A stretch of 64,000 bases of DNA from Curtobacterium sp. 458 (GTDB lineage Bacteria; Actinomycetota; Actinomycetes; Actinomycetales; Microbacteriaceae), in the NCBI RefSeq assembly GCF_030406605.1, contig NZ_CP129104.1, positions 1,752,552 through 1,816,551 of the forward strand, in the 5' to 3' direction. Below the pieces are notes generated by a model, which saw only the letters and a program-made list of their open reading frames with translations, did not search any database and was not told where the DNA came from. A program made the translations under genes and the position numbers. The first letter of the stretch is position 1. The number at the start of each line of letters is the position of its first letter. Of the stretch, positions 45,705 to 53,666 are shown in pieces.

Positions 45705-46265
45705 GTGATCGAGGTGGTCGAGTACCGGGACGAGTGGCGCAACCGGTTCGGGCTGCTGCGTGCTGCCTACTCGGCTGCTCTCGACCGCGCAGGTGTCCGG
45801 CACCGCATTGAGCACGTCGGCAGCACATCGGTCCCGGGGCTCGCAGCGAAGCCCGTCGTCGACGTGGACGTCGTGGTTGCGGAGAACGACGTGCCCGCCG
45901 CCGTCGGCGCACTCGCGACGATCGGCTTCGTGCCCCGCGGCGACCTCGGCATCGCGGGCCGCGAAGCCTTCCGGACCCCGGACCGGTTCGCACCGAGCAA
46001 CACCTACGTCGTCGCCGAGGGATCGCTCGCGCTCCGCAACCACCTCGGCGTGCGGGACGTCCTGCGTGCCGACGGCGCGCTCCGGGACGAGTACGCGGCG
46101 GTGAAGCGGCGAGCGGGGCAGGAGGCAGTGGACATCGACGCGTACATCGCCCGGAAGAGCGACGTCCTCGACCGGGTCCTCCGCGCAGCCGGTCTCACCG
46201 ACCAGGAGCGGGCGTTGATCGCCGCGAGCACGCGGGGCATCACCGGACGGGGCGCCGCGGGCTGA
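45705..46265 (+). CDS. GrpB/UPF0157 nucleotidyltransferase-fold protein
   Basis: 186-residue GrpB-family protein (nucleotidyltransferase fold, often fused to CoaE). Seen: VVEYRDEWRNRFGLLRAAYSAAL, HRIEHVGSTSVPGLAAKPVVDVDVVV (GSTS plus the two Asp), RFAPSNTYVVAEGSLALRNHLGVRDVLR. Substrate unknown. GTG at 45705 with GAGGAGG 5 nt upstream decides the start; the frame is open much further upstream. Divergent from the PepSY gene and sharing the palindrome in the gap. Confidence 0.87.
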   Translation: MIEVVEYRDEWRNRFGLLRAAYSAALDRAGVRHRIEHVGSTSVPGLAAKPVVDVDVVVAENDVPAAVGALATIGFVPRGDLGIAGREAFRTPDRFAPSNTYVVAEGSLALRNHLGVRDVLRADGALRDEYAAVKRRAGQEAVDIDAYIARKSDVLDRVLRAAGLTDQERALIAASTRGITGRGAAG

Positions 46266-46286
46266 CCTCACCCTGCGTCATGGCTG

Positions 46287-46393
46287 CGACGAGACACCGC
46301 GTGATCGACGGGTGTTTCGTCGGAACATGCACGTGCATCCGATGCACGTGCACCGAGCGACGAAGCACCGCGTGATCGACAGGTGCATCGTCG
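46287..46393. repeat. Hairpin pair with constant GCGTGATCGAC loop
   Basis: Hairpin 1: 46287-46298 / 46311-46322. Hairpin 2: 46358-46369 / 46382-46393. Both loops read GCGTGATCGAC(G/A). One stem pair changes from A-T to G-C between copies. Between them, TGCACGTGCA occurs twice (46328-46337, 46343-46352) as a further hairpin. Confidence 0.7.
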
Positions 46394-46440
46394 GAGTCGC
46401 CGTGCGAGAGGGGCGTGGCCCGAGGTGACCCGGCGCCCGA

Positions 46441-46476
46441 CGGGAGGCCCGTGGTGGGCCCGCCACGGGCCTCCCG
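46441..46476. terminator. GGCCTGGAGGC hairpin family, copy 5 (convergent grpB-type/LacI)
   Basis: CGGGAGGCCCGTGGTGGG pairs 17/18 with CCCGCCACGGGCCTCCCG. Lies between two gene 3' ends. Confidence 0.7.
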
Positions 46477-46493
46477 GCCGGTGGGTGGGTGCG

Positions 46494-47504
46494 TCAGCGA
46501 CGCACGTCGCACCCGCAACTCGCACCGAGGACCAGCTGCGGCGGGACGAGTCGACGGTGCCCCTCGTCGGCACCGTCGCCGAGGACGCGGTCGACCGCCT
46601 CCCGTGCCATCACCTCGATCGGCTGCCGCACGGTGGTGAGCTGGGGGTTCGTGTAGTCCGCCTCGGCGGCACCGTCGAACGAGACGATCGCGACGTCCTC
46701 GGGGACGCGCAGCCCGAGCTCGAACAGCGCACGCATCACGCCGATCGCCTGCATGTCCGAGCTGACGAAGACGGCGCGGGGGCCGGTGCCGTCGCCGAAC
46801 ATGCGGAGTCCGGCTTCGTACCCGCCCCGGCGCGTGAAGTCGCAGCGGACGATCGGACCGTCCGGGTGCCCGGCGCCGCGGAGGGCCCGCATCCAGCCCT
46901 GCTCGCGGAGCTCCATCGTGCCGGCGTGGCCCATCACGAGGCCGATCGACCCGTAGCCGTGCTCGATGAGGTGCCGGGTGCCGTCGAGGGCACCGCGGAG
47001 GGCGTCGACCCCGATGCTGACGTAGTGGGGGACCTCGAAGAAGGTGTTGAGCAGCACCATCGGGATGCCGGGGTCGGTCACGGTGGAGAGGTCCGGGTGC
47101 GTCTGGATGCTCGTCACGATGATGCCGTCGACCTGGCGGGCGGACAGGGTGCGGAGGCGTTCGCGCTCCTGGGTGCTGTCGCCGTCGCTGTTGGCGAGGA
47201 GGACGTCGTACCCGCGCGCGGCGGCGGCGTGCGTCACCTCGACGGCGAGCTCCGACCAGAACGGGTTGTCGAGCTCGGGGACGATCAGTCCGAGCATCTT
47301 CGAGGAGCCGGTGCGGAGGGCCTGGGCGCTCGCGTTCGGGCGGTAGCCGAGGACGCGGATGGCCTCGCGGACCCGGGCGGCGGTCTCCGCGGCGACGGGG
47401 CGGGGGCCGTCGTGCACGACGTAGCTCACGACGGAGGTGCTCACCCCGGCGTACCGGGCGACGTCCGCGCGCGTGACCGCCCGCGGGGTGGTCGGGGTGC
47501 TCAC
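46494..47504 (-). CDS. LacI-family transcriptional regulator
   Basis: 336-residue LacI/GalR regulator. HTH 10-35: VTRADVARYAGVSTSVVSYVVHDG, hinge NASAQALRTG, effector domain with LGLIVPELDNPFWSEL, NSDGDSTQERERL, GIPMVLLNTF and VSFDGAAEADYTNPQLTTVRQP. GTG at 47504 with AGGAGG 5 nt upstream fixes the start. Downstream of, and in the same direction as, the Gfo/Idh/MocA gene, with two hairpins in between. Probably controls that gene and the divergent sugar ABC transporter. Confidence 0.9.
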   Translation of the reverse strand: MSTPTTPRAVTRADVARYAGVSTSVVSYVVHDGPRPVAAETAARVREAIRVLGYRPNASAQALRTGSSKMLGLIVPELDNPFWSELAVEVTHAAAARGYDVLLANSDGDSTQERERLRTLSARQVDGIIVTSIQTHPDLSTVTDPGIPMVLLNTFFEVPHYVSIGVDALRGALDGTRHLIEHGYGSIGLVMGHAGTMELREQGWMRALRGAGHPDGPIVRCDFTRRGGYEAGLRMFGDGTGPRAVFVSSDMQAIGVMRALFELGLRVPEDVAIVSFDGAAEADYTNPQLTTVRQPIEVMAREAVDRVLGDGADEGHRRLVPPQLVLGASCGCDVRR

Positions 47505-47521
47505 GGGGGCCTCCTGGATGG

Positions 47522-47600
47522 CGTTCGGGTGCCGGACCGTGCGGCCCGGCACCCGAACGGTGGGGTCCGGCCGCCGACCCGGAGGGGTCGGCAGCCGGAC
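47522..47600. terminator. Two consecutive stem-loops between oxidoreductase and lacI-type genes
   Basis: Perfect 14-bp stem CGTTCGGGTGCCGG / CCGGCACCCGAACG (47522-47535, 47546-47559). Then a 14/15 stem (47565-47579, 47586-47600). On the minus strand they follow the oxidoreductase stop and precede the SD of the regulator gene. Confidence 0.65.
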
Positions 47601-47619
47601 CGCTGTCGTCGCTGCGATC

Positions 47620-48876
47620 CTAGACGGCGGTCGACGGGCCGCCGGCCGTGGCCGCGTTGTCCGACCCCGCTGCTGCTTCGGCCGGTTCCGGGGCGTCACC
47701 GAAGTCGGGCACCTCGAGGCGGACGCCACCCTGCAGCGCGGACTGGTGGGCGATGATGCCGGGCAGCGTGAACCGGGCGGCGGTCCAGGCGTTCACCGGG
47801 GGCAGGGTCCGGTCGACGACGGCGCGGACGAAGTCGTCGGCGAGGAACTGGTGGCTGCCCTCGTGGCCGGTCGGCACCCCGTCGTACTCGGACGGCAGAC
47901 GCGAGGTGTCGTGCACCGGGGCGTACCCGGAGACGAACGCGTCGCGGAGGGACGGGTCGACGCCGGCGAGGCGGGGGTCGTCGAGGGACATCGTCGCCTG
48001 CGTGTCGATCTGGTCGCTGATGTCGACCGAGTCCTGCTTGTCCTGCCAGACGCTGACCTTCGCGAGCTGCTCGAAGCTGCCCTCGGTGCCGAAGTACCGG
48101 AAGCGGGACTCCCGGATGTGCGACGGGTAGCCGACGCGGCGCATCTCGTTGATGCGGACGACGCCGCCGTTGTCGAGCTCGAACAGCGCGGTCGCGTTCG
48201 AGAAGTCGTTGTCGAACTGGCTGACGTCCTTGTCGAAGACGCCGTCGCCGCGGTCGTCCTTGACGCCGATGCAGCTCACGCTGACCGCATGGCCGGGGAT
48301 CGCGCCGAGGACGCCGCCGACGGAGTGCGTCGGGTAGAGCATGGGCGGGTAGCTGGCCGTGCGCTTCCAGTCCTCGCCGCCGCTGAACTGGTACGCGGCG
48401 TAGAACCCGAGGTCCATGTCGTGGACGTAGTCGCCCTCGGCGTAGAACACCCGGCCGAACGCCCCCTCGGCGACCTTCTTCCGGGCGAACACCGTCGCCG
48501 GGTTGTAGTAGCTCGTCTCGCCCATCACGTAGGTGAGACCGGTCTCGCGGACCGTGTCGATGATCGCGCGGATCTCGTCGACCGAGATCGCCATCGGGAC
48601 GGCGGAGTACACGTGCTTGCCGGCGCGGAGGGCCTGCACGACCAGCGGTCCGTGGGTCCAGCGCTGCGTGAAGATCGCGACCGCGTCGACGTCGGACGCG
48701 AGCGCGGCGTCGAAGTCCGCGAAGGTGCCGTCGAGGTGCTGCTCCGCGACGAGGTCGGACGCGCGGTCCTCGACGAGGTCCGTCACGAACACCCGGTCGA
48801 CGTCGGGGTGGAGCTTGAACAGCTTGGCGAACTGGGGCGCGAACTGGCCGGCTCCGACCATGGCGATGGAGATCAT
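47620..48876 (-). CDS. Gfo/Idh/MocA-family oxidoreductase
   Basis: 418-residue NAD(P)-dependent sugar or inositol dehydrogenase-type enzyme. N-terminal Rossmann domain: ISIAMVGAGQFAPQFAKLF, DLVEDRASDLVAEQ, and AGKHVYSAVPMAIS (EKP-equivalent with Val-Pro, Glu and Lys missing). The C-terminal domain has GRVFYAEGDYVHDMD and YPPMLYPTHSVGGVLG. ATG at 48876 follows GGAAAGG; the long upstream frame would run through the promoter region. Divergent from the ABC transporter genes, indicating catabolism of the imported sugar. Confidence 0.88.
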   Translation of the reverse strand: MISIAMVGAGQFAPQFAKLFKLHPDVDRVFVTDLVEDRASDLVAEQHLDGTFADFDAALASDVDAVAIFTQRWTHGPLVVQALRAGKHVYSAVPMAISVDEIRAIIDTVRETGLTYVMGETSYYNPATVFARKKVAEGAFGRVFYAEGDYVHDMDLGFYAAYQFSGGEDWKRTASYPPMLYPTHSVGGVLGAIPGHAVSVSCIGVKDDRGDGVFDKDVSQFDNDFSNATALFELDNGGVVRINEMRRVGYPSHIRESRFRYFGTEGSFEQLAKVSVWQDKQDSVDISDQIDTQATMSLDDPRLAGVDPSLRDAFVSGYAPVHDTSRLPSEYDGVPTGHEGSHQFLADDFVRAVVDRTLPPVNAWTAARFTLPGIIAHQSALQGGVRLEVPDFGDAPEPAEAAAGSDNAATAGGPSTAV

Positions 48877-48940
48877 CGGGGACCTTTCCGAAGTGGTGTG
48901 CATGCATCGCCGGGCAGGTCGCGCCGGTGCGATCCCCGTC

Positions 48941-48969
48941 AGCATTCCACGATCGTCTACTCGTGACAA
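48941..48969 (-). promoter_or_regulatory. Promoter TTGTCA-N17-AATGCT of the oxidoreductase gene
   Basis: -35 at 48964-48969, -10 at 48941-48946 on the minus strand, 17-bp spacing, about 65 nt before the start codon. Confidence 0.5.
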
Positions 48970-48998
48970 CCCCCTGTTACGACTGCTGAAAGTGCCTC

Positions 48999-49027
48999 TT
49001 GTCGACGACAGTCTCCACGTGTAGATT
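48999..49027 (+). promoter_or_regulatory. Promoter TTGTCG-N17-TAGATT of the ABC transporter genes, with TGTCGACGACA palindrome
   Basis: -35 at 48999-49004, -10 at 49022-49027. The 11-bp palindrome TGTCG-A-CGACA (49000-49010) overlaps the -35 and may be the LacI operator. Confidence 0.55.
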
Positions 49028-49080
49028 CCCGGCCACGGACTGCTGCTTCGAGCCAGTCCACCGCAGACGAAGGAGTCGCG

Positions 49081-50055
49081 ATGGTCACCGAGAGCCCCGT
49101 GTCGTCAACCCTGACGACCGCCAGCACGAGACGGCAGGGTCGCGTCGCCGACCGTGCCCGTGCCGGCACCACCTCCCCACGCCGCCGTCCACGGAACGAC
49201 CTCTGGCTCGCGCTGGTCTTCATCGCGCCCGCCACGGTCGGCTTCCTGCTGTTCCTGGCGTGGCCGACCGTCCGGGGCATCTACCTGAGCTTCACGACCT
49301 ACAACCTGCTGACCCCGCCGGTGTTCACCGGCCTGCAGAACTACGTCCGTCTCGTGCAGGACTCGATCTTCTGGAACTCGATGGCGGTGACCGTCGAGTA
49401 CGTGCTCCTCAACATCGGCTTCCAGACGATCCTCGCGCTGTTCATCGCCGTGATGATGCACCGGCTCACGAAGTCCACGTTCCTCCGCGGCATCGTCCTC
49501 GCGCCGTACCTCGTGTCGAACGTCGTCGCCGCGCTCATCTGGCTGTGGATCCTCGACACGCAGCTCGGCATCGGCAACGAGATCCTGTCGGCGATCGGCG
49601 TCGGACGCATCCCGTTCCTGCAGAGCGACTTCTGGGGCATCCCGACGATCGCGTTCATCAACGTCTGGCGGAACGTCGGGTACACCGCTCTGCTCATCTT
49701 CGCGGGGCTCCAGGCGCTGCCCGAGCAGGTCTACGAAGCGGGCCGCATCGACGGTGCGAGCGAGTGGAAGATGTTCTGGCGGATCACCGTCCCGCTCCTG
49801 CGGCCGATCCTCTCGCTCGTCCTCATCATCACGATCATCGGCTCGTTCCAGGTGTTCGACACCGTCGCGGTCACGACCCAGGGCGGGCCGGCGAACGCCA
49901 CGAACGTGGTGCAGAACTACATCTACAACCTCGCCTTCGGCCGGTTCCAGTTCGGCTACGCGTCCGCCGTCTCGGTGGCCCTCCTCATCGTCCTCAGCGT
50001 CATCACGTTCATCCAGTACCGCCTCTCGCGCTCCGGCGAGAGCGACCTGGACTGA
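49081..50055 (+). CDS. Carbohydrate ABC transporter permease (MalF-type)
   Basis: 324-residue permease. A 35-residue basic N-terminus precedes six TM helices. Seen: APATVGFLLFLAWPTVRGIYLSFTTYNLL and the EAA loop EQVYEAGRIDGASEWKMFWRITVPLLRPIL about residue 222. AAGGAG lies before the ATG. First gene of permease-permease-binding protein; no ATPase gene is present, so a shared MsiK-like ATPase elsewhere is probable. Confidence 0.92.
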   Translation: MVTESPVSSTLTTASTRRQGRVADRARAGTTSPRRRPRNDLWLALVFIAPATVGFLLFLAWPTVRGIYLSFTTYNLLTPPVFTGLQNYVRLVQDSIFWNSMAVTVEYVLLNIGFQTILALFIAVMMHRLTKSTFLRGIVLAPYLVSNVVAALIWLWILDTQLGIGNEILSAIGVGRIPFLQSDFWGIPTIAFINVWRNVGYTALLIFAGLQALPEQVYEAGRIDGASEWKMFWRITVPLLRPILSLVLIITIIGSFQVFDTVAVTTQGGPANATNVVQNYIYNLAFGRFQFGYASAVSVALLIVLSVITFIQYRLSRSGESDLD

Positions 50056-50094
50056 CGCGGCCGCCCACCAGACCTCCCGGAAAGCGAGTCCGAG

Positions 50095-51051
50095 ATGACC
50101 AGCACCCTGCCCCCCGTGGTCGAGCCCCAGGCCACCCGCGCGATCACCACCCGCGGCGGCCCACGTCCGCCGCGTCGCAAGCCCTCCGTCGGACGGGTGA
50201 TCGCCTGGATCGCGATGATCGCCGTGATCGTCGTGACCCTGTTCCCGTTCTACTGGATCCTGCGCACCGCCCTGTCGTCGAACGGCGCGATCTCCGCCGA
50301 CCCCACCTCGGTGCTGCCGACCGGGTTCAGCCTCGGCGGGTTCGAGCGGGTCTTCGGCCTGCAGTCCACCAAGGAGGCGCTCGCCCAGGGCGGCTCGGGT
50401 GCGGCGATCAACTTCTGGCAGTACCTGCTCAACTCGGTGATCACGGCGACACTCATCACCGTCGGCCAGGTGTTCTTCTCGGCCGGAGCCGCCTACGCCT
50501 TCGCCCGCCTGCGGTGGCCCGGACGCGACAAGGTGTTCGCGGTGTTCCTCGCCGGGCTCATGGTGCCGACGATCTTCACCCTCCTGCCGAACTTCGCCCT
50601 CATCAAGTCGCTCGGACTCGTGGACACCCTGATCGGCATCGCGCTCCCGTCCATGCTGATGACCCCGTTCGCGGTGTTCTTCCTGCGGCAGTTCTTCCTC
50701 GGCATCTCGCGCGAGGTCGAGGAAGCGGCGCTCATCGACGGCGCCGGCAAGGTCCGGGTGTTCTTCCGGCTCATCCTGCCGATGGCCTCCGCACCGATCG
50801 CGACGCTCGCCGTGCTGACGTACATCACCGCCTGGAACGACTACTTCTGGCCGCTGATGGTGTCCTACACCGACAGCTCCCGGGTGCTCACCGTGGCCCT
50901 CGGCGTCTTCAAGTCGCAGTCACCGCAATCCGGCACCGACTGGGCGGGCCTGATGGCCGCGACCCTCGTGGCGGCGCTCCCGATGATCGTGCTGTTCGGC
51001 CTCTTCGCCAAGCGCATCGTCAACTCCATCGGCTTCTCCGGCATCAAGTAG
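50095..51051 (+). CDS. Carbohydrate ABC transporter permease (MalG-type)
   Basis: 318-residue partner permease. A basic Pro/Arg-rich N-terminus, then six TM helices. Seen: LFPFYWILRTALSSNGAI and the EAA loop REVEEAALIDGAGKVRVFFRLILPMASAPI about residue 208. The C-terminus KRIVNSIGFSGIK is typical of MalG-type proteins. 39 nt after the first permease gene and 10 nt before the binding protein gene. Confidence 0.92.
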   Translation: MTSTLPPVVEPQATRAITTRGGPRPPRRKPSVGRVIAWIAMIAVIVVTLFPFYWILRTALSSNGAISADPTSVLPTGFSLGGFERVFGLQSTKEALAQGGSGAAINFWQYLLNSVITATLITVGQVFFSAGAAYAFARLRWPGRDKVFAVFLAGLMVPTIFTLLPNFALIKSLGLVDTLIGIALPSMLMTPFAVFFLRQFFLGISREVEEAALIDGAGKVRVFFRLILPMASAPIATLAVLTYITAWNDYFWPLMVSYTDSSRVLTVALGVFKSQSPQSGTDWAGLMAATLVAALPMIVLFGLFAKRIVNSIGFSGIK

Positions 51052-51061
51052 GGACCAGCTC

Positions 51062-52435
51062 ATGACGAACCCCATCACCCGCCGCGCCCTGTTCGCCGGC
51101 GGCGCCTCGGCCCTGGCCCTCGGAGCGCTGGCGGCCTGCTCGAGTCCGAGCACGCCGAACCCGAGGAGCGGTGCGACCGGCACCGTGTCGTACTGGCTCT
51201 GGGACGCGAACCAACTCCCCGCGTACCAGGCCGTCGCGAAGGCCTTCGAGCGCGAGAACCCGGACATCCGCATCAAGATCACCCAGCTCGGGTGGGCCGA
51301 CTACTGGACGAAGCTCACCGCCGGGTTCATCGCCGGTACCGCGCCCGACGTCTTCACGGACCACCTGTCGAAGTTCCCGCAGTTCGCCGACCTCGACGTG
51401 CTGTACAAGCTCGACGAGCTCGAGGCGACGAGTTCCATCCGTGACGACGACTACCAGTCCGGCCTCGCCCAGCTCTGGAAGGGCAAGGACGGCCACCGGT
51501 ACGGCTCGCCGAAGGACTGGGACACCATCGCGATGTTCTACGACGAGAAGGTCATCGCGAAGGCGGGCTACACCGCCGACGACCTGGCGAACCTGTCGTG
51601 GAACCCCGACGACGGCGGTTCCTTCGAACGGGCGGTCGCCCACCTCACGATCGACGGCAAGGGGCGCCGCGGGGACGAACCCGGCTTCGACAAGGACGAC
51701 GTCGCCGTCTACGGCATGAGCGCGAACGGCAGCGGCGGCGACGGGTTCGGGCAGACGCAGTGGTCGCCGTTCACCGGGTCGATCGACTGGTTCTACACGA
51801 ACGAGAACCCGTGGGGGAACAAGTTCCGCTACGACGACGCGGAGTTCCAAAAGACGATCTCGTGGTACTTCGGCCTGGCCGACAAGGGCTACATGCCGAA
51901 GTACGGCGTGTTCTCGACGACCACCGGTCCGGACGTGCAGCTCGGCTCGAAGAAGGTGGCGCTGTCGTTCAACGGCTCGTGGATGATCGGCACCTACCTC
52001 GGCCTGCAGGGCATCGACGTCGGTGTCGCGCCCACGCCGAAGGGGCCGGTCGGGCACCGCGCCTCGATGTTCAACGGCCTCGGCGACTCGATCACGAAGC
52101 AGGCGAAGAACCCCGAGGCGGCGGCGAAGTGGGTCGCGTTCCTCGGCAGTGCCGCGGCGCAGGAGATCGTCGGCCGGGCGGGCATCGTGTTCCCGGCACG
52201 CCGATCGGGGACGGACGCCGCGGTCGCGGCCTACGCGAAGCGCGGCCTCGACGTCACGGCGTTCACCGAGCAGGTCGAGGACGGCACGACGTTCCTCTTC
52301 CCGGTGACCCGGAACCCGGCCGACGTGCAGGCGCTGGTGCAGCCCGCGTTCGACGGGATCTACGCCAACGGCAAGCCGGTGTCCTCGCTCACGGCGGTCA
52401 ACGAGCAGGTCAACACCCTCCTGGCGCTCACCTGA
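51062..52435 (+). CDS. Extracellular sugar-binding lipoprotein
   Basis: 457-residue solute-binding protein (SBP_bac_1). N-terminus TRRALFAGGASALALGALAAC combines a twin-arginine motif with lipobox LAAC, suggesting Tat export and lipidation at about Cys26. Mature domain: VSYWLWDANQLPAYQAVAKAFERENPDIRIKI, FIAGTAPDVFTDHL, ALSFNGSWMIGTY and ASMFNGLGDSI. Large aromatic content in the binding region fits a di- or oligosaccharide; the exact ligand is unknown. Last gene of the transporter operon, followed by a 14-bp-stem hairpin. Confidence 0.9.
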   Translation: MTNPITRRALFAGGASALALGALAACSSPSTPNPRSGATGTVSYWLWDANQLPAYQAVAKAFERENPDIRIKITQLGWADYWTKLTAGFIAGTAPDVFTDHLSKFPQFADLDVLYKLDELEATSSIRDDDYQSGLAQLWKGKDGHRYGSPKDWDTIAMFYDEKVIAKAGYTADDLANLSWNPDDGGSFERAVAHLTIDGKGRRGDEPGFDKDDVAVYGMSANGSGGDGFGQTQWSPFTGSIDWFYTNENPWGNKFRYDDAEFQKTISWYFGLADKGYMPKYGVFSTTTGPDVQLGSKKVALSFNGSWMIGTYLGLQGIDVGVAPTPKGPVGHRASMFNGLGDSITKQAKNPEAAAKWVAFLGSAAAQEIVGRAGIVFPARRSGTDAAVAAYAKRGLDVTAFTEQVEDGTTFLFPVTRNPADVQALVQPAFDGIYANGKPVSSLTAVNEQVNTLLALT

Positions 52436-52447
52436 GTCGTCCGGAAC

Positions 52448-52491
52448 ACGCGGTCGTCCACGGGCCCGGTGCGGTGCGTGGACGACCGCGT
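52448..52491. terminator. Terminator-like hairpin after the sugar-binding protein gene
   Basis: Perfect 14-bp stem ACGCGGTCGTCCAC / GTGGACGACCGCGT with a 16-nt loop, 13 nt after the stop codon. Confidence 0.65.
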
Positions 52492-52527
52492 TGACGGATG
52501 TTCCACCATCGAACGAAACTGGCGCCG

Positions 52528-52998
52528 ATGACCTCCCTCACCTCGCTCGTGTACATGTCCGTCGCCGTCGACGACCTCACCGACGCCCAGCTCGTCGCGA
52601 TGCTCCGCGAGGCCCGACTCCGCAACGAGGCACTCGGCGTCTCCGGGCTGCTCCTCGCGAAGGGCGGTCGGTTCATGCAGGTGCTCGAGGGCCCGGAGTG
52701 GAGCGTGGAGGACCGGTTCGCAGCCATCGAGCGCGACCCGCGGCACACCGAGGTGCAGTCGTTGTCACGCGAGCCGATCGACGCGCGTCGGTTCGACGGG
52801 TGGGCGATGGCGTTCGGCGCACCGTCCGACGCCGACGTCCTCGAGGAGCCCGGCTTCAGCGGCTTCCTGCAGCGCCGAGAGGGGCTCCCGGCGTCGCTGT
52901 CCGGCACCTCCGCCGACTTCCTGCTGCGGTGGTTCCGTGGTCGTGACCTCGGCACCGGCCGGGAGGAACGGATCACCCTGGGCAGACACGCCGCCTGA
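52528..52998 (+). CDS. BLUF-domain blue-light sensor protein (paralogue 1)
   Basis: 156-residue single-domain BLUF (FAD-binding) photoreceptor. All key residues are present: Tyr9 (SLVYMS), Asn33 (RLRNEALGVSG), Gln51 (RFMQVLEG), Trp92 and Met94 (DGWAMAF), matching Tyr8, Asn32, Gln50, Trp91 and Met93 of PixD. The C-terminal 55 residues form no known output domain, so signalling must be by protein interaction. The frame opens at 52498, but MTSLTSLVYMS is the normal N-terminus. A second BLUF protein is encoded at 58675-59103. Confidence 0.92.
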   Translation: MTSLTSLVYMSVAVDDLTDAQLVAMLREARLRNEALGVSGLLLAKGGRFMQVLEGPEWSVEDRFAAIERDPRHTEVQSLSREPIDARRFDGWAMAFGAPSDADVLEEPGFSGFLQRREGLPASLSGTSADFLLRWFRGRDLGTGREERITLGRHAA

Positions 52999-53086
52999 GC
53001 CGCGGGGTCGGCCCGGGCGCGCGGCGCGGCGCGGCGCCTGGGCGCGCGGGCGGGGGCGCGCTGCCGAGCCCGGGCCGTCGATGCTG

Positions 53087-53204
53087 GACGACAGCGCCGT
53101 CGTCGTACGACAACGGCGCCGTCGTTCGTTGCGCGCGCGGGTTGTTGCCGACGCTGCAGTGCGACAGCGCCGTCGTCGTGCGACAGCGGTCGCGTCGTGC
53201 GACA
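53087..53204. repeat. Second island of GTCGTNCGACA hairpins
   Basis: Hairpin 53087-53100 / 53113-53126 (12 of 14 paired plus a possible G-T) with loop CGTCGTACGACA. Further GTCGTGCGACA copies at 53175-53185 and 53194-53204. Same loop motif as the 6700-6810 hairpins. Confidence 0.65.
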
Positions 53205-53240
53205 GCGGCGCACGCGGACCGGCGCAGGGCCGGCCCGAAC

Positions 53241-53666
53241 TCAGCTCGCCGCGACGAACCCCACCTCGAGCAGCAGGTTGGCGTGCGACCGCTGGTCACC
53301 CGTGGCGATGACGAGCCCGGTCTCCGGCGCCCGGACCGCGTCGTAGAACGCGAACCGGTCGAGCGTCCCGAGCGGCACGTCCGGCCCGAGGACCCGGCGG
53401 TACCCGGCGTGCGCCGCCACCGGGGCGTCCGGGGGTGGTGTCATCACGGTGGCCGCCTCGAACGGGACCGCGTCGAGGAGCGTCGTGAGGACCTCGTCGA
53501 CGTCGAGCAGCCCCGGACGCCAGTTGAGGTGCACGAGTTCCGCGCGCGGGTGCATCGCGGTGGCGAACGGGTAGTTCCCGTCCGCGATGAGCACCCTCGA
53601 GCCGTGGCCGAGCGACGCCAGCGCGCTCAGGGTCGGGCGGTGCGTCAGGGTGTAGCGCAGCATCAT
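53241..53666 (-). CDS. fucU: L-fucose mutarotase (FucU/RbsD family)
   Basis: 141-residue RbsD/FucU mutarotase interconverting sugar anomers. Seen: THRPTLSALASLGHGSRVLIADGNYPFA (HxD-type N-terminal active site) and FYDAVRAPETGLVIATGDQRSHANLLLEVG at the C-terminus. RbsD is excluded in favour of FucU because of the Y-NxxL-type end and the neighbouring alpha-L-fucosidase. ATG overlaps the TGA of the LacI-type gene. Last gene of a three-gene operon. Confidence 0.87.
   Translation of the reverse strand: MMLRYTLTHRPTLSALASLGHGSRVLIADGNYPFATAMHPRAELVHLNWRPGLLDVDEVLTTLLDAVPFEAATVMTPPPDAPVAAHAGYRRVLGPDVPLGTLDRFAFYDAVRAPETGLVIATGDQRSHANLLLEVGFVAAS

Noticed and set aside
49000..49010. TGTCGACGACA as a member of the GTCGTNCGACA family
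   Set aside because: Different spacing of the half-sites, no flanking stem, and position over a -35 element. Better read as an operator.
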